64,000 bases of DNA from Nocardioides pantholopis (GTDB lineage: Bacteria; Actinomycetota; Actinomycetes; Propionibacteriales; Nocardioidaceae), in contig NZ_CP033324.1 of the NCBI RefSeq assembly GCF_003710085.1, forward strand, positions 1,054,001-1,118,000, read 5' to 3'. Positions 9,613-22,277 of the stretch are shown here, piece after piece. The notes below the pieces were generated by a model. That model was not told the DNA's origin and did no database searches. It saw only the letters and a list, made by a program, of their open reading frames with translations. The first letter of the stretch is position 1. Every line of letters starts with the position of its first letter. Both the position numbers and the translations under genes were made by a program.

Positions 9613-10239
9613 TCAGCCGCCGAGGATCCCGCGCTCGTACGCCGTCGCGACGGCGGCCGCTCGGTCGCCGACCCCGAGCTTCTCGTAGACGTGCGTGAGG
9701 TGGGTCTTGACGGTCGCCTCGCTGACGAAGAGCTGCTGCGCGATGGCCCGGTTCGTCGTGCCGCGGGCGACCAGCGCGAGCACCTCCCGCTCGCGGACGG
9801 TCAGTGCGGCCCCGGGCGGGGGCCGACGCACGTGCGAGGTGAGCCGGGCGACGACCGCGGGGGAGAGCACTGTCTCGCCGGCGGCCGTGGCGCGCACCGC
9901 CTCGAAGATCCGCTCCGCCGGGGTGTCCTTGAGCAGGTAGCCGGTCGCGCCCGCCTCGATCGCCGCGACCGTGTCGGCGTCGGTGTCGTAGGTGGTCAGC
10001 ACCAGCACCGCCGCCCGGGACCCCTGGGCCCGCAGGGCGCGCACCGCGTCGACGCCACCGCCGCCGGGCATCCGCAGGTCCATCACCACGACGTCGGGGT
10101 CGGTCTCCCGGACCCGGGCGACGGCCTCGGGGCCGCTGGCCGCCTCGCCCACCACCTCGAAGTCGGCGACGGCGCCGAGCATGCTGCGGATCCCGTCGCG
10201 GACGACCGGGTGGTCGTCGGCGACCACGATCCGGATCAC
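9613..10239 (-). CDS. NarL/LuxR-family response regulator
   Basis: A 208-residue two-component regulator. The receiver domain has ADDHPVVRDG (acidic pocket), VVVMDLRMPG (phospho-acceptor Asp about residue 53), and the conserved T and K in LTTYDT and LLKDTP. The C-terminal LuxR-type helix-turn-helix is LTVREREVLALVARGTTNRAIAQQLFVSEATVKTHL. Its GTG start overlaps the stop of the sensor kinase by four bases. With the kinase and the ABC-2 exporter behind it, it forms a four-gene divergent block wedged between cysO and cysM. Confidence 0.92.
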   Translation of the reverse strand: MIRIVVADDHPVVRDGIRSMLGAVADFEVVGEAASGPEAVARVRETDPDVVVMDLRMPGGGGVDAVRALRAQGSRAAVLVLTTYDTDADTVAAIEAGATGYLLKDTPAERIFEAVRATAAGETVLSPAVVARLTSHVRRPPPGAALTVREREVLALVARGTTNRAIAQQLFVSEATVKTHLTHVYEKLGVGDRAAAVATAYERGILGG

Positions 10240-11477
10240 GCCGCCTCCCGGGCCAGCGCGGGCAGCCGCACCGAGACGGCGGTCCCGGTCCCGGGCCGCG
10301 ACTCGACGCCCAGCGTGCCCGCGAGCCGCTCGGCCCGGGCCCGCATGCCCCGCAGGCCGAACGAGCTCCCGCCGGCCGGCTGCTCGGGGTCGAAGCCGAC
10401 GCCGTCGTCGCGGACGTCGAGCAGGACCTCCTCGCCGTCGTAGGACAGGGTCACCCCGACCCGGGCCGCGCCGGAGTGCCGGGCGACGTTGGCGAGCGCC
10501 TCCTGCGTCACCCGCAGGACTGTCGCCTCGACCTCGGGATGGAGCGGCCGGACGTCGCCGGTGACGACGAGGTCGGTGCGCGCCGCGTGGTCGGCCGCCC
10601 AGCCGCGGACGATGCCGTCCAGCGCCTCCGGCAGCGCTGCCTCGGTCAGTGGCACCGGCGCCAGGTCCATCACCGAGCGCCGGGCCTCGGCCAGCGCCGC
10701 GCGGGCCAGCTCGGTGGCCCGCGCGATCCGGGGCCGGGGGTCGGGGTCCTGGGCAGCCGCCTGGAGCTGGGCCAGGACCGCGGCGAGGGACTGGGCGATC
10801 GTGTCGTGGATCTCGCGCGAGAGCCGCTGGCGCTCCTCCTGCACCCCGGCGACGCGGGCCTGGGCCACGACGGTCTGCTGTAGCGAGTCGTTGCGGGCGA
10901 TGGCCTCCTCCAGGCTGGCGTTGACCCGCTCGAGCTCGGTGATCGCGCTCGCGCGGTCCTCGCTGGTCCGCTCGACGTGGATCGCGTACCGGCCCATCGC
11001 GGCCGCCAGGCCGAAGTTCAGCGCGAACAGCGCCAGGAAGAGCACCACGTGCCCGGTGGAGCCGACGGGCAGGCCGCCCGACTGGCCGGTGGCCATCACC
11101 ACCGCTGTCGCGCCGAACGCCAGCCACACCCCGCGTCCGCGGAAGGTGTCAGTCGCGTCGGCGAACCCGATCCAGCCGAAGACGCAGAACAGCGGGTTGA
11201 GCAGTGTCAGCGCGAAGGCCAGGAGGGTCCGCAGCACGTAGCGGAACGGGGTGCTGGCCGCGGCCGTCGGGAGCGGCCGGCCGTAGGCCCACCAGGCCAG
11301 GCATGCAGCGGTCGCCGCAACGAGCGCGAGCTGGGCGGCCAGGCGCCAGGCCGGCGAGGTCCCGTCGGTCGCCGGCCCGGTCGCGAGAGCCGCGACCGTG
11401 GCCACGACGAGGAGCGCCAGGGGGAGGTGCCGGTACGAGCGCTCCCAGGCCTGCTCACCGGGGACGGTCGCGCTCAT
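10236..11477 (-). CDS. NarL/DesK-type sensor histidine kinase
   Basis: A 413-residue membrane kinase. The first about 170 residues carry five to six hydrophobic spans with no large extracellular domain. A coiled linker (ELERVNASLEEAIARNDSLQQ) leads to the HisKA_3 box RLSREIHDTIAQSLAAVLAQL with the phospho-acceptor His, and an HATPase_c domain with N box EALANVARHS and G boxes DVRDDGVGFDP and SSFGLRGMRARAE. Kinases of this build often sense membrane or cell-envelope stress; the adjacent ABC-2 exporter fits that, but the signal is not known. Confidence 0.92.
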   Translation of the reverse strand: MSATVPGEQAWERSYRHLPLALLVVATVAALATGPATDGTSPAWRLAAQLALVAATAACLAWWAYGRPLPTAAASTPFRYVLRTLLAFALTLLNPLFCVFGWIGFADATDTFRGRGVWLAFGATAVVMATGQSGGLPVGSTGHVVLFLALFALNFGLAAAMGRYAIHVERTSEDRASAITELERVNASLEEAIARNDSLQQTVVAQARVAGVQEERQRLSREIHDTIAQSLAAVLAQLQAAAQDPDPRPRIARATELARAALAEARRSVMDLAPVPLTEAALPEALDGIVRGWAADHAARTDLVVTGDVRPLHPEVEATVLRVTQEALANVARHSGAARVGVTLSYDGEEVLLDVRDDGVGFDPEQPAGGSSFGLRGMRARAERLAGTLGVESRPGTGTAVSVRLPALAREAA

Positions 11478-11490
11478 GCGTCGTACCCTC

Positions 11491-12242
11491 TCACTCCCAG
11501 CGGAAGGTGCGCACCGCCAGCAGCGAGAGCACCACCGCCCACACGGCGACCACGAGCAGGTGCTGGCCCGCGGGGAACCCGCCCGCCAGCGCCTCGGTCA
11601 TCGCCTCCGCCGCCGCGGTCAGCGGCGTGAAGCCGAGGACGTCGCGCAGCGGGTCCGGCATCGCCTGCACCGGCAGGTAGACGCCGGCGGTGAACATCGC
11701 CGGGAAGAACACCAGCATGCCGACCACGTTGCCGGTCCGGGCATCGGGGGAGACCGAGGTGAGGACGGCGCCGATCGAGAACGCCGCGGCCAGGGCGAGC
11801 AGGTACGCCAGCCCGTAGCCGGGCAGCGAGCCGGGGAACGGGACGGCGAAGACCAGCCGGCCCACCGCGAGCGCGAGCAGCGAGGAGGTGACGACGGCGG
11901 CGGCGTGCAGCAGCACCTGGGCCCCGAGCAGGGCACCCGGGCCGACCGGCGTCGTGCTCAGCCGGCGCAGCACCCCGCTCTCGCGGTAGGCGAGGACGAC
12001 GGGAGGCATCGACATCACCGCGGCCATGATCATCGAGAGCAGGATCGCGACCGGGAGATAGAGATCGACGTCGCGCAGCCCGCCCAGCTCCGGGTCCGGG
12101 TCCCGGAAGCTCGGGATCGCCCCGAGGATGCACAGCAGCGCGGTGGGGAAGACCAGGATCCAGAACAGGGAGGTGAGCTCGCGGCCGAAGAGCCTCGCCT
12201 CGGTGCGCAGCACGACCCGGGCGCCGGGGGCGACGAGGGCGC

Positions 12243-12246
<4 letters not shown>
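11491..12246 (-). CDS. ABC-2 type exporter permease
   Basis: A 251-residue integral membrane protein with about six spans and the ABC-2 layout, including ESGVLRRLSTTPVGPGALLGAQVL (cytoplasmic coupling region) and the C-terminal block FFPAMFTAGVYLPVQAMPDPLRDVLGFTPLTAA, typical of daunorubicin-resistance-like exporter permeases. It pairs with the ATPase upstream by an ATGA overlap and lies 13 bases before the sensor kinase gene, so the four genes form an operon. Substrate may be a lipid, drug or peptide; not determined. Confidence 0.9.
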
Positions 12247-15141
<2,895 letters not shown>

Positions 15142-15142
15142 G

Positions 15143-16210
15143 CTAGCGCACCCGCAGGTCCTGCCGGGGGTTGAGCCGGCTTCCCGGCACCGGCCGCAGC
15201 CCGAGCAGCGCGGTGACGACGTTCGCCAGGTCGCCGTTGCGGACCGGCTGGCGCCGCGCGCCGTACGTCGGGCGCCCGCGGCCGGGATCGCGGCGCTGCG
15301 GGTTGAGGGCGTAGAGGTCGCCGCCCGTGATCGAAGCGCCCCAGACCAGGAACGGGATCCGGTAGTTGCCCAGCCTGGCCCGGGGGAGGTGGCTGGGACC
15401 GGACCCGCCGTGGTCGGAGGTCAGCACGACCACCGTGCGCTGGCGCAGCTGCTCGTCGCGCTCGATCGTGGCCACCAGGGTGCCCACCAGCCTGTCGACA
15501 CGGGCGACCGCGTCGAGATAGGTGGCGGACCCGAAGCCGTCGGCGTGCCCGGCGGTGTCCGGGGTGCGCAGGTGCAGGAAGGTCAGCGCGCGGTCGTGGT
15601 TGACCAGGTCGCGCTGGGCGGCCCGCACCAGTGCGGCGTCGTCCTCGGTGAACCGGAACCGGTCGATCGCGCGCGGCCAGGAGCGCCGGAACAGCGTGAA
15701 CTTCTCCTTGCCGGCGAACACGGCGCTCGACCCGCCCGCCCGGTCCACGACCGTGAACACCGACGCGACCGGTCGGCCGGCGGCACGGCGCACGGTGGTG
15801 CCGCGCCGGTGGTCGTTCCAGTCGACGCCGTGCCCGCCGCGACGACTGTCGATGCGCCGGCCGGTGACCATCGAGGTGTGGTTCGGCAGGGTCTGGGTGA
15901 GCTCCCGCGCCGTGCGGGCGTTGAGGGTGCTGCGGCCCTCGGCGACCAGCCGGTGCAGGGTCGGCGCCCGCTCGACGCCGAGGCGTCGCAGCGCGGTCGG
16001 GTTCAGCCCGTCCACCGAGATCGCCAGGACCCGGGTCCCGCCGGCCGGCGCCGAGGCGGCCAGCGGGCTGGCGACCGGCGTGGTAGCGGGGGGCGCGGCC
16101 ACCAGGGCCAGGGTCAGGGCCAGGACGAGGACCAGCGCGATCGCGAGTCCTGCCACTGCCACCGCCAGGACCGGGGCGGGCAGGGGACGAGACCGGGCCC
16201 CGGGACGCAT
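15143..16210 (-). CDS. Secreted or membrane-anchored alkaline phosphatase/phosphodiesterase-like protein
   Basis: A 355-residue protein with one N-terminal hydrophobic anchor (residues about 12-40) followed by a type I phosphodiesterase/nucleotide pyrophosphatase fold. Metal and nucleophile positions are visible: AISVDGLNP (Asp), LTQTLPNHTSMVTGR (nucleophilic Thr in PNHTS), LRTPDTAGHADGFGS (Asp, His) and LTSDHGGSG (Asp-His). The substrate is unknown; related enzymes cut nucleotides or phospholipid-derived esters outside the cell. It converges with the DUF3152 gene, whose stop is one base away. Confidence 0.85.
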   Translation of the reverse strand: MRPGARSRPLPAPVLAVAVAGLAIALVLVLALTLALVAAPPATTPVASPLAASAPAGGTRVLAISVDGLNPTALRRLGVERAPTLHRLVAEGRSTLNARTARELTQTLPNHTSMVTGRRIDSRRGGHGVDWNDHRRGTTVRRAAGRPVASVFTVVDRAGGSSAVFAGKEKFTLFRRSWPRAIDRFRFTEDDAALVRAAQRDLVNHDRALTFLHLRTPDTAGHADGFGSATYLDAVARVDRLVGTLVATIERDEQLRQRTVVVLTSDHGGSGPSHLPRARLGNYRIPFLVWGASITGGDLYALNPQRRDPGRGRPTYGARRQPVRNGDLANVVTALLGLRPVPGSRLNPRQDLRVR

Positions 16211-16366
16211 GCCCGCAGCGTACGCCGCGGGACGGTGACGAGGGTCGAGCGTGACGTGTGTCGCGACTGGGTGCGCAGCGGGGCCTGAGCATCTAACGTG
16301 TCCGATCGTGTCCGTCCTGCGCCGCTCCGCCCCGTCCGCCCCGCGGCGGCCGCACCGGGCTGCGCC

Positions 16367-17140
16367 GTGCGACTGACGGTCGTGGGCTGCTCGGGCTCCT
16401 ACCCGGGTCCGGACTCCCCGGCGAGCTGCTACCTCCTCGAGGCGACCCACGACGACGGCACCGGCGAGCGCACCTGGCGGGTGCTGCTCGACCTCGGCAG
16501 CGGGGCGCTGGGCGCGCTGCACCGCTACGTCGACCCGCTCACGGTCGACGCGGTGCTGCTCAGCCACCTGCACGCCGACCACTGCCTGGACCTGTGCGGC
16601 TACTACGTGATGCGCAAGTACCACCCGCTCGGCCACCAGCCGCGGATCCCGGTGCTCGGCCCCGCCGGCACGGCCGACCGGATGGCCCGGGCCTACGACC
16701 TGCCGACCGAGCCGGGCATGACCGAGGAGTTCGACTTCCGGGAGTGGTCCGGCCCGGTCCGGATCGGTCCGTTCGCGGTCGAGCCCATCGAGGTCGACCA
16801 CCCGGTGCTGGCCTACGGGCTGCGGATCGCCGCCGACGGGGCGGTGCTCGGCTACAGCGGGGACACCGGGCCCTGCGAGGGGCTGGACCGGGTGGCCGCC
16901 GGCACCGACCTGATGCTGGCCGAGGCGTCGTTCCGCGTCGGCGACCCGAACCCGCCGCGCCTGCACCTGACCGGCGCCGACTGCGGCGAGATGGCGGCCC
17001 GCACCGGCGTCCGCCGCCTCGTGCTCACCCACGTGCCGCCGTGGCACGACCCGCAGATCGCGCTCGGCGAGGCGCGGGCTGCCTACGACGGGCCGCTGGA
17101 GCTGGCCCGCGCGGGCGCGACGTACGACCTGCGCGGCTGA
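16367..17140 (+). CDS. MBL-fold metallohydrolase (Rv1339-like cyclic-nucleotide phosphodiesterase)
   Basis: A 257-residue metallo-beta-lactamase-fold hydrolase. The metal motif is LLSHLHADHCLDLCGY, followed by EVDHPVLAYGLRI, GYSGDTGPC, MLAEASF and LTHVPPWHD. It begins MRLTVVGCSGSYPGPDSPASCYLLE, like the Rv1339 family, some members of which hydrolyse cAMP. The position before rph and rdgB is the same as in M. tuberculosis (Rv1339-Rv1341), except that a two-component/ABC insertion now separates them. A longer form from GTG 16298 is possible but the extra residues are low-complexity. Confidence 0.88.
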   Translation: MRLTVVGCSGSYPGPDSPASCYLLEATHDDGTGERTWRVLLDLGSGALGALHRYVDPLTVDAVLLSHLHADHCLDLCGYYVMRKYHPLGHQPRIPVLGPAGTADRMARAYDLPTEPGMTEEFDFREWSGPVRIGPFAVEPIEVDHPVLAYGLRIAADGAVLGYSGDTGPCEGLDRVAAGTDLMLAEASFRVGDPNPPRLHLTGADCGEMAARTGVRRLVLTHVPPWHDPQIALGEARAAYDGPLELARAGATYDLRG

Positions 17141-17158
17141 GGCGCCGCCCCGGTCGGC

Positions 17159-17830
17159 TCAGAGCGCGCGGGCGTCGTGCACGCAGATCGCGATCTGGAC
17201 CCGGTTAGTGGTCCCGAGCTTCTCGAAGAGCCGGGACACGTGGGCCTTCACCGTCGGCACCGACAGGTACAGGGAGCGGGCGATCTCCGCGTTGCTGAGG
17301 CCGGCGCCGACGGCCATCGCGACCTCGCGCTCGCGTGGTGTCAGCAGGTCCAGGCGCCGGCGCGCGTGCGTGGCCCGGTCGGTGGTGGCGCCGGTGCGGA
17401 ACCGCTCCATGAGCGTGCGCGTCACCGAGGGCGAGAGCATCGGGTCGCCGGCGGCGACGGCGCGGATCGCGGCCAGGATCTGCGCCGGCGCGGTGTCCTT
17501 GAGCAGGAACCCGTCGGCGCCGGCGGCCAGCGCCGCCAGCACGTGCTCGTCGGCGTCGAAGGTGGTCAGGACGATCACGTGCGGAGGGTCCGGGCGGGCG
17601 TGCAGCTCGCGGGTGGCGTCCAGGCCGTTGAGCACGGGCATCCGGATGTCCATCAGCACCACGTCGGGGCGCAGCGTCGCTGTCAGGTCCAGGGCCTCGC
17701 GGCCGTGCGCGGCCTCGCCGGCGAGCTCCAGGTCCGGCTGGCCGCCCAGCATCAGCGCGAGCGCCGAGCGCACCAGCGGGTCGTCGTCGACGACCAGGAG
17801 CCGGATCGGCCGGACCGGGGAGCCGCTCAT
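17159..17830 (-). CDS. NarL/LuxR-family response regulator
   Basis: A 223-residue regulator with receiver domain (VVDDDPLVRSA; phospho-Asp in VVLMDIRMPVLNG; LTTFDAD; FLLKDTAP) and LuxR-type DNA-binding domain (LTPREREVAMAVGAGLSNAEIARSLYLSVPTVKAHVSRL). ATG 17830 overlaps the kinase stop as ATGA. It is the second kinase/regulator pair in this region, again next to ABC transporter genes, which here lie divergently. Confidence 0.92.
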   Translation of the reverse strand: MSGSPVRPIRLLVVDDDPLVRSALALMLGGQPDLELAGEAAHGREALDLTATLRPDVVLMDIRMPVLNGLDATRELHARPDPPHVIVLTTFDADEHVLAALAAGADGFLLKDTAPAQILAAIRAVAAGDPMLSPSVTRTLMERFRTGATTDRATHARRRLDLLTPREREVAMAVGAGLSNAEIARSLYLSVPTVKAHVSRLFEKLGTTNRVQIAICVHDARAL

Positions 17831-18987
17831 GCCGCCCACGGTAGCCAGCCGCGCAGGAGGAAGTCCGCGCCGTCTCGCCGGTGCTCCAGGCGCCCGCCGC
17901 GCAGCTCGGCGCGCTCGGCCAGCCCCACCAGTCCCAGCCCGGACCCGGGCAGCTCCGTGGTCCCGAAGCCGAGGGGGTTGCGCAGCCGGACCTCGATGCC
18001 GTCCGCCGGGGAGCCGCAGACCCGGATCGAGAGCCGCGCCCCGGGCGCATGCTTGCGCACGTTGGTGAGCCCCTCCTGGACGATCCGGTAGATCGTGCGG
18101 CCGACCGCGTCCGGCACCGGCTCGGTGGCGGCCACCTGGTCGTCGTACTCGACCTGGACGCCGGAGGAACGGGCCTCGGCGACCAGGGCGGGCAGGTCGG
18201 CGTACGTCGGCTGCGGGGCGACCAGGGCCTCGCCGGCACCGTCGCGCAGCACCCCGAGGACCCCGCGCAGGTCCACCAGCGCCTCGTGGGCCTTCTCGCG
18301 GATGACGGCGGCGCTCTCCCGCATCTGCGTGGCCGTCAGGTCATCGCGGAAGCTGAGCGCGCCGGCGTGCAGGGAGATCTGCGAGATCCGGTGGGCGAGC
18401 ACGTCGTGCATCTCGCGGGCAATGCGCGAGCGCTCGTTGTCCCGGGCCCGCTCGGCCAGCAGCTGCTGCTCGGCCTCGGCCCGCTCGGCGCGCCGCCGCA
18501 GCGTCCAGACCAGCTCGCGGCGCGAGCCGAGGTACATGCCCCACCCGATGCAGGCGGCGAGCACGATCGCGTTGAGGGCGCTGAGCAGCCACAGCGGCTC
18601 CTCGGCCTCGGCGGGCTGGGTGACCGTGTAGACCTGCGCCCCCGCGAAGCCGACCACGAAGAGCGGCACCAGCTGCCGCCAGCGTCGGTGGGTCGCGAGC
18701 GAGGCCGCGGCCAGGGTTGCCGGGCCCGCGGCGGTGCCCGAGACGGCCGCCAGCACGCTGGTGGCCAGGGCGACCGGCAGCGGCCACCGCCGCCGGAGGT
18801 GGATCAGGACGTAGCAGCACAGGCCCAGGGCGAGATCGAGCCAGAACAGCCACGGCGCGCTCCGGAGCTGGACCTCGGCGACCGGCAGCCACACCGCGGC
18901 GCTGATGCCCAGCATCGCCACCAGCCGCCAGGTCCGTCCCCACCACGTCACCGGCGGCTGGAACTCCTCGGGGCTGGCCTGGTCCAC
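17827..18987 (-). CDS. DesK-type sensor histidine kinase
   Basis: A 386-residue kinase with four to five N-terminal membrane spans, a charged coiled segment (RRRAERAEAEQQLLAERARDNE), the HisKA_3 box RSRIAREMHDVLAHRISQISLHAG and an HATPase domain with EGLTNVRKHAPGA (N box) and GSGLGLVGLAERAEL (G2 box). The G1 Asp box is degenerate: VRLRNPLGFGTTELP stands where DxGxG would be expected, so ATP binding may be altered. It is divergent from the ABC exporter at 19117, 129 bases away, which is its likely target. Confidence 0.9.
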   Translation of the reverse strand: MDQASPEEFQPPVTWWGRTWRLVAMLGISAAVWLPVAEVQLRSAPWLFWLDLALGLCCYVLIHLRRRWPLPVALATSVLAAVSGTAAGPATLAAASLATHRRWRQLVPLFVVGFAGAQVYTVTQPAEAEEPLWLLSALNAIVLAACIGWGMYLGSRRELVWTLRRRAERAEAEQQLLAERARDNERSRIAREMHDVLAHRISQISLHAGALSFRDDLTATQMRESAAVIREKAHEALVDLRGVLGVLRDGAGEALVAPQPTYADLPALVAEARSSGVQVEYDDQVAATEPVPDAVGRTIYRIVQEGLTNVRKHAPGARLSIRVCGSPADGIEVRLRNPLGFGTTELPGSGLGLVGLAERAELRGGRLEHRRDGADFLLRGWLPWAA

Positions 18988-19116
18988 CGCCCCAGGCTAG
19001 GGCCGGGCCCGTCCTCGCCGGCAGCGGCGCCGGTCGCGGCGTACCCCCTACTTTCGTCAGCGCGACGGCGCCGCGCGTCCGATGCGCGGCGGGCCGGGAT
19101 GCGGCAGGGTAGGGGC

Positions 19117-20055
19117 ATGATCACAGTCGAGGGCCTCACCAAGACCTACGGCGGCTTCACAGCCGTCGACGACGTCAGCTTCGAGTGCCAGCCAGGGCGG
19201 GTCACCGGCTTCCTCGGTCCCAACGGAGCTGGCAAGACGACGACCATGCGGGCGATGGTGGACCTGACCCCGCCCACCCGGGGGCGCGCCACGATCGGCG
19301 GACACCTCTACCGCGACATCCCGAACCCGGGCCGGCACGTCGGGGTCCTCCTCGACGCCCACGCCCAGCACGGCGGGCGCACCGGCCGCGAGATCCTCAC
19401 CATCGGCGCGAAGACGATGGGCCTGCCGATGTCGCGGGTCGAGGAGATGCTCGCGCTGGTCTCGCTGAGCGAGGCGGAGTCCAAGCGCCGGCTGCGCGAC
19501 TACTCCCTCGGCATGAAGCAGCGCCTCGGGATCGCCCACGCCCTGCTCGGCGACCCCTCCGTGCTGATCCTCGACGAGCCCGCCAACGGCCTCGACCCGG
19601 CCGGCATCCGCTGGATGCGCGGCCTGCTCAAGGGGTACGCCGCGCGCGGCGGCACCGTGCTGCTCTCCAGCCACCTGCTCCACGAGGTCGAGCAGATCGC
19701 CGACGAGATGATCCTGATCGGCCGCGGGAAGATCGTCGCCCGCGGCGACCGCGAGTCGCTCCTGGCGAACACCGGCCCGGCGTCCGCGCTGGTGACCTCG
19801 CTCGACAACGACGGCCTGGCGGCCGCGCTGCGCGCCCGCGGCGTGGAGTCCAAGCCCGCCGGCACCGGCCTGCGGGTCTCGGCCTCGCCCGAGGACGTGG
19901 GCCGCGCCGCGCTCGACGCAGGCATCGTCCTCACCGACCTCCGCACCGGCAGCGCCGGGCTGGAGGACCTCTTCCTCGACCTCACCGCCGACACCCAGCG
20001 CGAGGGCCACCCCGCTGCGGCGACCCAGCCGACCCAGCAAGGAGCCACCGCATGA
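19117..20055 (+). CDS. ABC exporter ATP-binding protein
   Basis: A 312-residue ATPase with Walker [11 protein letters not shown], signature [16 protein letters not shown] (LSGGQ replaced by YSLGM, as in many bacitracin/lantibiotic-type exporters), Walker [15 protein letters not shown], and SSHLLHEVE. The C-terminal part ([19 protein letters not shown]) is typical of self-immunity or peptide-antibiotic ABC ATPases. Its stop overlaps the permease start (ATGA). The kinase/regulator pair lies divergently upstream, an arrangement known from antimicrobial-peptide detoxification modules. Confidence 0.92.
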   Translation: MITVEGLTKTYGGFTAVDDVSFECQPGRVTGFLGPNGAGKTTTMRAMVDLTPPTRGRATIGGHLYRDIPNPGRHVGVLLDAHAQHGGRTGREILTIGAKTMGLPMSRVEEMLALVSLSEAESKRRLRDYSLGMKQRLGIAHALLGDPSVLILDEPANGLDPAGIRWMRGLLKGYAARGGTVLLSSHLLHEVEQIADEMILIGRGKIVARGDRESLLANTGPASALVTSLDNDGLAAALRARGVESKPAGTGLRVSASPEDVGRAALDAGIVLTDLRTGSAGLEDLFLDLTADTQREGHPAAATQPTQQGATA

Positions 20056-20885
20056 GCACCACCGACCACGTCGGCGCCCCCGCCGCGCCCCGACGCACCC
20101 TGGACATCTCCGGCACCGCCCGGGTGCCCTTCGGGCGCCTGGTCTCGGTCGAGTGGCGCAAGATGCTCGACACCCGGGGCGGCTTCTGGCTGATGCTGAT
20201 CACCGGCCTGCTGCTCGCGCTCACCATCGGGCTCGTGCTGCTCGTCGTGGCCCTCGACGAGAACGCCTCGATCAGCGCCAACGACATCTCGCAGATCCTG
20301 ATCATCCCGCTCTCGCTGCTGCTGCCGGTCTTCCCGATCCTCGCGGTCACCAGCGAGTGGAGCCAGCGCACCGGCCTGGTCACGTTCAGCCTCGAGCCGC
20401 ACCGGCTCCGGGTGCTGCTGGCCAAGCTCTGCGCCGTGATCCTCTTCGCCGTGGCGACGATCGCCTTCGCGGTCGTGCTCGGCGCGATCACCAACCCGGT
20501 CGGTGCCGCCCTCGGCGGGTACGACGTCCGGTGGGACCTCGACGTCAGCACGCTCGCGCTCACGGTGGTCAGCCAGCTGGTGTACTTCCTGATGGCGTTC
20601 GGCCTGGCGATGCTGCTGCTGAGCAGCCCCACCGCGATCGCTGTCTTCTACGTCGTCGCGATCATGCTGCCGTTCATGGTCTATTCGATCCTCTACGGGT
20701 TCTTCGAGTGGGCCCGGGACCTGATCCCGTGGATCGACCTGAGCTTCGCGTTCATGCCGTTCCTGGAGACCAGCAACGACCTCGTCGGGGTCGACTGGGC
20801 CCGGCTGGTCGTCGCGGTGACGATCTGGGTCGTGCTGCCGACGGTGCTCGGCATCCGCCGGGTGCTGGCCTCCGAGCCCAAGTAG
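20052..20885 (+). CDS. ABC exporter permease (ABC-2 family)
   Basis: A 277-residue membrane protein with about six spans. After a hydrophilic 30-residue start it reads [29 protein letters not shown], typical of ABC-2 permeases that work with this ATPase class, and the periplasmic/cytoplasmic loop [31 protein letters not shown] block is conserved in them. Substrate unknown. Confidence 0.9.
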   Translation: MSTTDHVGAPAAPRRTLDISGTARVPFGRLVSVEWRKMLDTRGGFWLMLITGLLLALTIGLVLLVVALDENASISANDISQILIIPLSLLLPVFPILAVTSEWSQRTGLVTFSLEPHRLRVLLAKLCAVILFAVATIAFAVVLGAITNPVGAALGGYDVRWDLDVSTLALTVVSQLVYFLMAFGLAMLLLSSPTAIAVFYVVAIMLPFMVYSILYGFFEWARDLIPWIDLSFAFMPFLETSNDLVGVDWARLVVAVTIWVVLPTVLGIRRVLASEPK

Positions 20886-20929
20886 GACCACCGGGGCGGC
20901 CGTCGGCGGCGGGTCGTAGCCTTCGGGCC

Positions 20930-21649
20930 ATGACACGTGCCGACGGTCGCGCCGACGACGAGCTGCGCCCCATCACCCTGACCCGCCACTGGCTCGACCA
21001 CGCCGCCGGCTCGGTCCTCGTCGAGTTCGGACGCACCAAGGTGCTCTGCGCGGCCTCGGCCTCCGAGGGCGTCCCGCGCTGGCGCAAGGGCTCCGGCCTG
21101 GGCTGGGTCACCGCGGAGTACGCCATGCTCCCCGCCGCCACCAACACCCGCTCGGACCGCGAGTCGGTCAAGGGCCGCATCGGCGGCCGCACCCACGAGA
21201 TCAGCCGGCTGATCGGCCGCTCGCTGCGCGCGGTGATCGACTACCAGGCCCTCGGCGAGAACACCATCCAGCTCGACTGCGACGTGCTCCAGGCCGACGG
21301 CGGCACCCGCACCGCCGCGATCACCGGCGCCTACGTCGCGCTCGCCGACGCGATCGCCTCCCTGCGCTCCTCCGGCGCGCTCAAGGGCGAGCCGCTGACC
21401 GGCTCCGTGGCCGCGATCAGCGTCGGCATCATCGACGGGGTGCCGCGCCTGGACCTGCCCTACGAGGAGGACGTGCGCGCCGAGACCGACATGAACGTCG
21501 TGATGACCGGCCAGGGCAAGTTCGTCGAGGTCCAGGGCACCGCCGAGGGCGCCGCCTTCGACCGCGCCGAGCTCGACGCGCTGCTCGCCCTGGCCGAGAA
21601 GGGCTGCGTCGACCTGACCCGGCTGCAGGCCGAGGCGCTGGCCCGGTGA
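20930..21649 (+). CDS. rph: Ribonuclease PH
   Basis: Phosphorolytic 3'-5' exoribonuclease that trims tRNA 3' ends. The 239-residue protein has the family start [34 protein letters not shown], the basic RNA-binding stretch [24 protein letters not shown] block and [24 protein letters not shown]. The stop overlaps rdgB by four bases (GTGA), the same pairing as Rv1340-Rv1341 in M. tuberculosis. Confidence 0.95.
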   Translation: MTRADGRADDELRPITLTRHWLDHAAGSVLVEFGRTKVLCAASASEGVPRWRKGSGLGWVTAEYAMLPAATNTRSDRESVKGRIGGRTHEISRLIGRSLRAVIDYQALGENTIQLDCDVLQADGGTRTAAITGAYVALADAIASLRSSGALKGEPLTGSVAAISVGIIDGVPRLDLPYEEDVRAETDMNVVMTGQGKFVEVQGTAEGAAFDRAELDALLALAEKGCVDLTRLQAEALAR

Positions 21650-22260
21650 CCGCCCCCCGGGTCTTCCTGGCCTCGCGCAACGCCAAGAAGCTCCAGGAGA
21701 TGGAGCGGATCCTCGCCGAGCACCTGCCCGGCGTGAGCGTGCTCGGCCTCGACGACGTCGCGTCCTACGACGAGCCGGTCGAGGACCAGCCCACGTTCGC
21801 CGGCAACGCGCTGCTCAAGGCGCGCGCCGGGCACGCCGTCACCGGTCTGCCCTCGATCGCCGACGACAGCGGACTGTGCGTCGACGCGCTCAACGGGATG
21901 CCCGGGGTCCTCTCCGCGCGCTGGTCGGGCCCCCCGAAGTCCGACGAGCGCAACAACGAGCTCCTGCTCGCCCAGCTCGCCGACGTGCCCGACGAGCGCC
22001 GGGGCGCCCACTTCAGCTGCGCCGTGGCGTTCGTCCACGACGGCGGCGAGCTGGTCGTCGAGGGCCGCATGGACGGCTCGGTGATCCGGGAGGTGCGCGG
22101 CAGCGGCGGTTTCGGCTACGACGTGGTGTTCGTCGCCGACGACCTGCCCGGCCGCACCACCGCCGAGCTCAGCCGCGAGGAGAAGGACTCGGTGTCCCAC
22201 CGGGGCCGGGCGCTGCGCGAGATCGCGCCCCAGGTGGCGCGGCTGCTCGCGGCCGGCTGA
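21646..22260 (+). CDS. rdgB: RdgB/HAM1 non-canonical purine NTP pyrophosphatase
   Basis: Removes dITP, ITP and XTP from the nucleotide pool. The 204-residue protein has the signature [18 protein letters not shown], the catalytic stretch [32 protein letters not shown] and the C-terminal [10 protein letters not shown]. The GTG start is coupled to the rph stop. Confidence 0.95.
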   Translation: MTAPRVFLASRNAKKLQEMERILAEHLPGVSVLGLDDVASYDEPVEDQPTFAGNALLKARAGHAVTGLPSIADDSGLCVDALNGMPGVLSARWSGPPKSDERNNELLLAQLADVPDERRGAHFSCAVAFVHDGGELVVEGRMDGSVIREVRGSGGFGYDVVFVADDLPGRTTAELSREEKDSVSHRGRALREIAPQVARLLAAG

Positions 22261-22277
22261 CCGGCTGATCGGCCGGG

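Noticed and set aside
15143..17047. Longer form of the phosphodiesterase (634 codons)
   Set aside because: The extra part is the antisense of the MBL-fold gene; the signal-anchor begins at ATG 16210.
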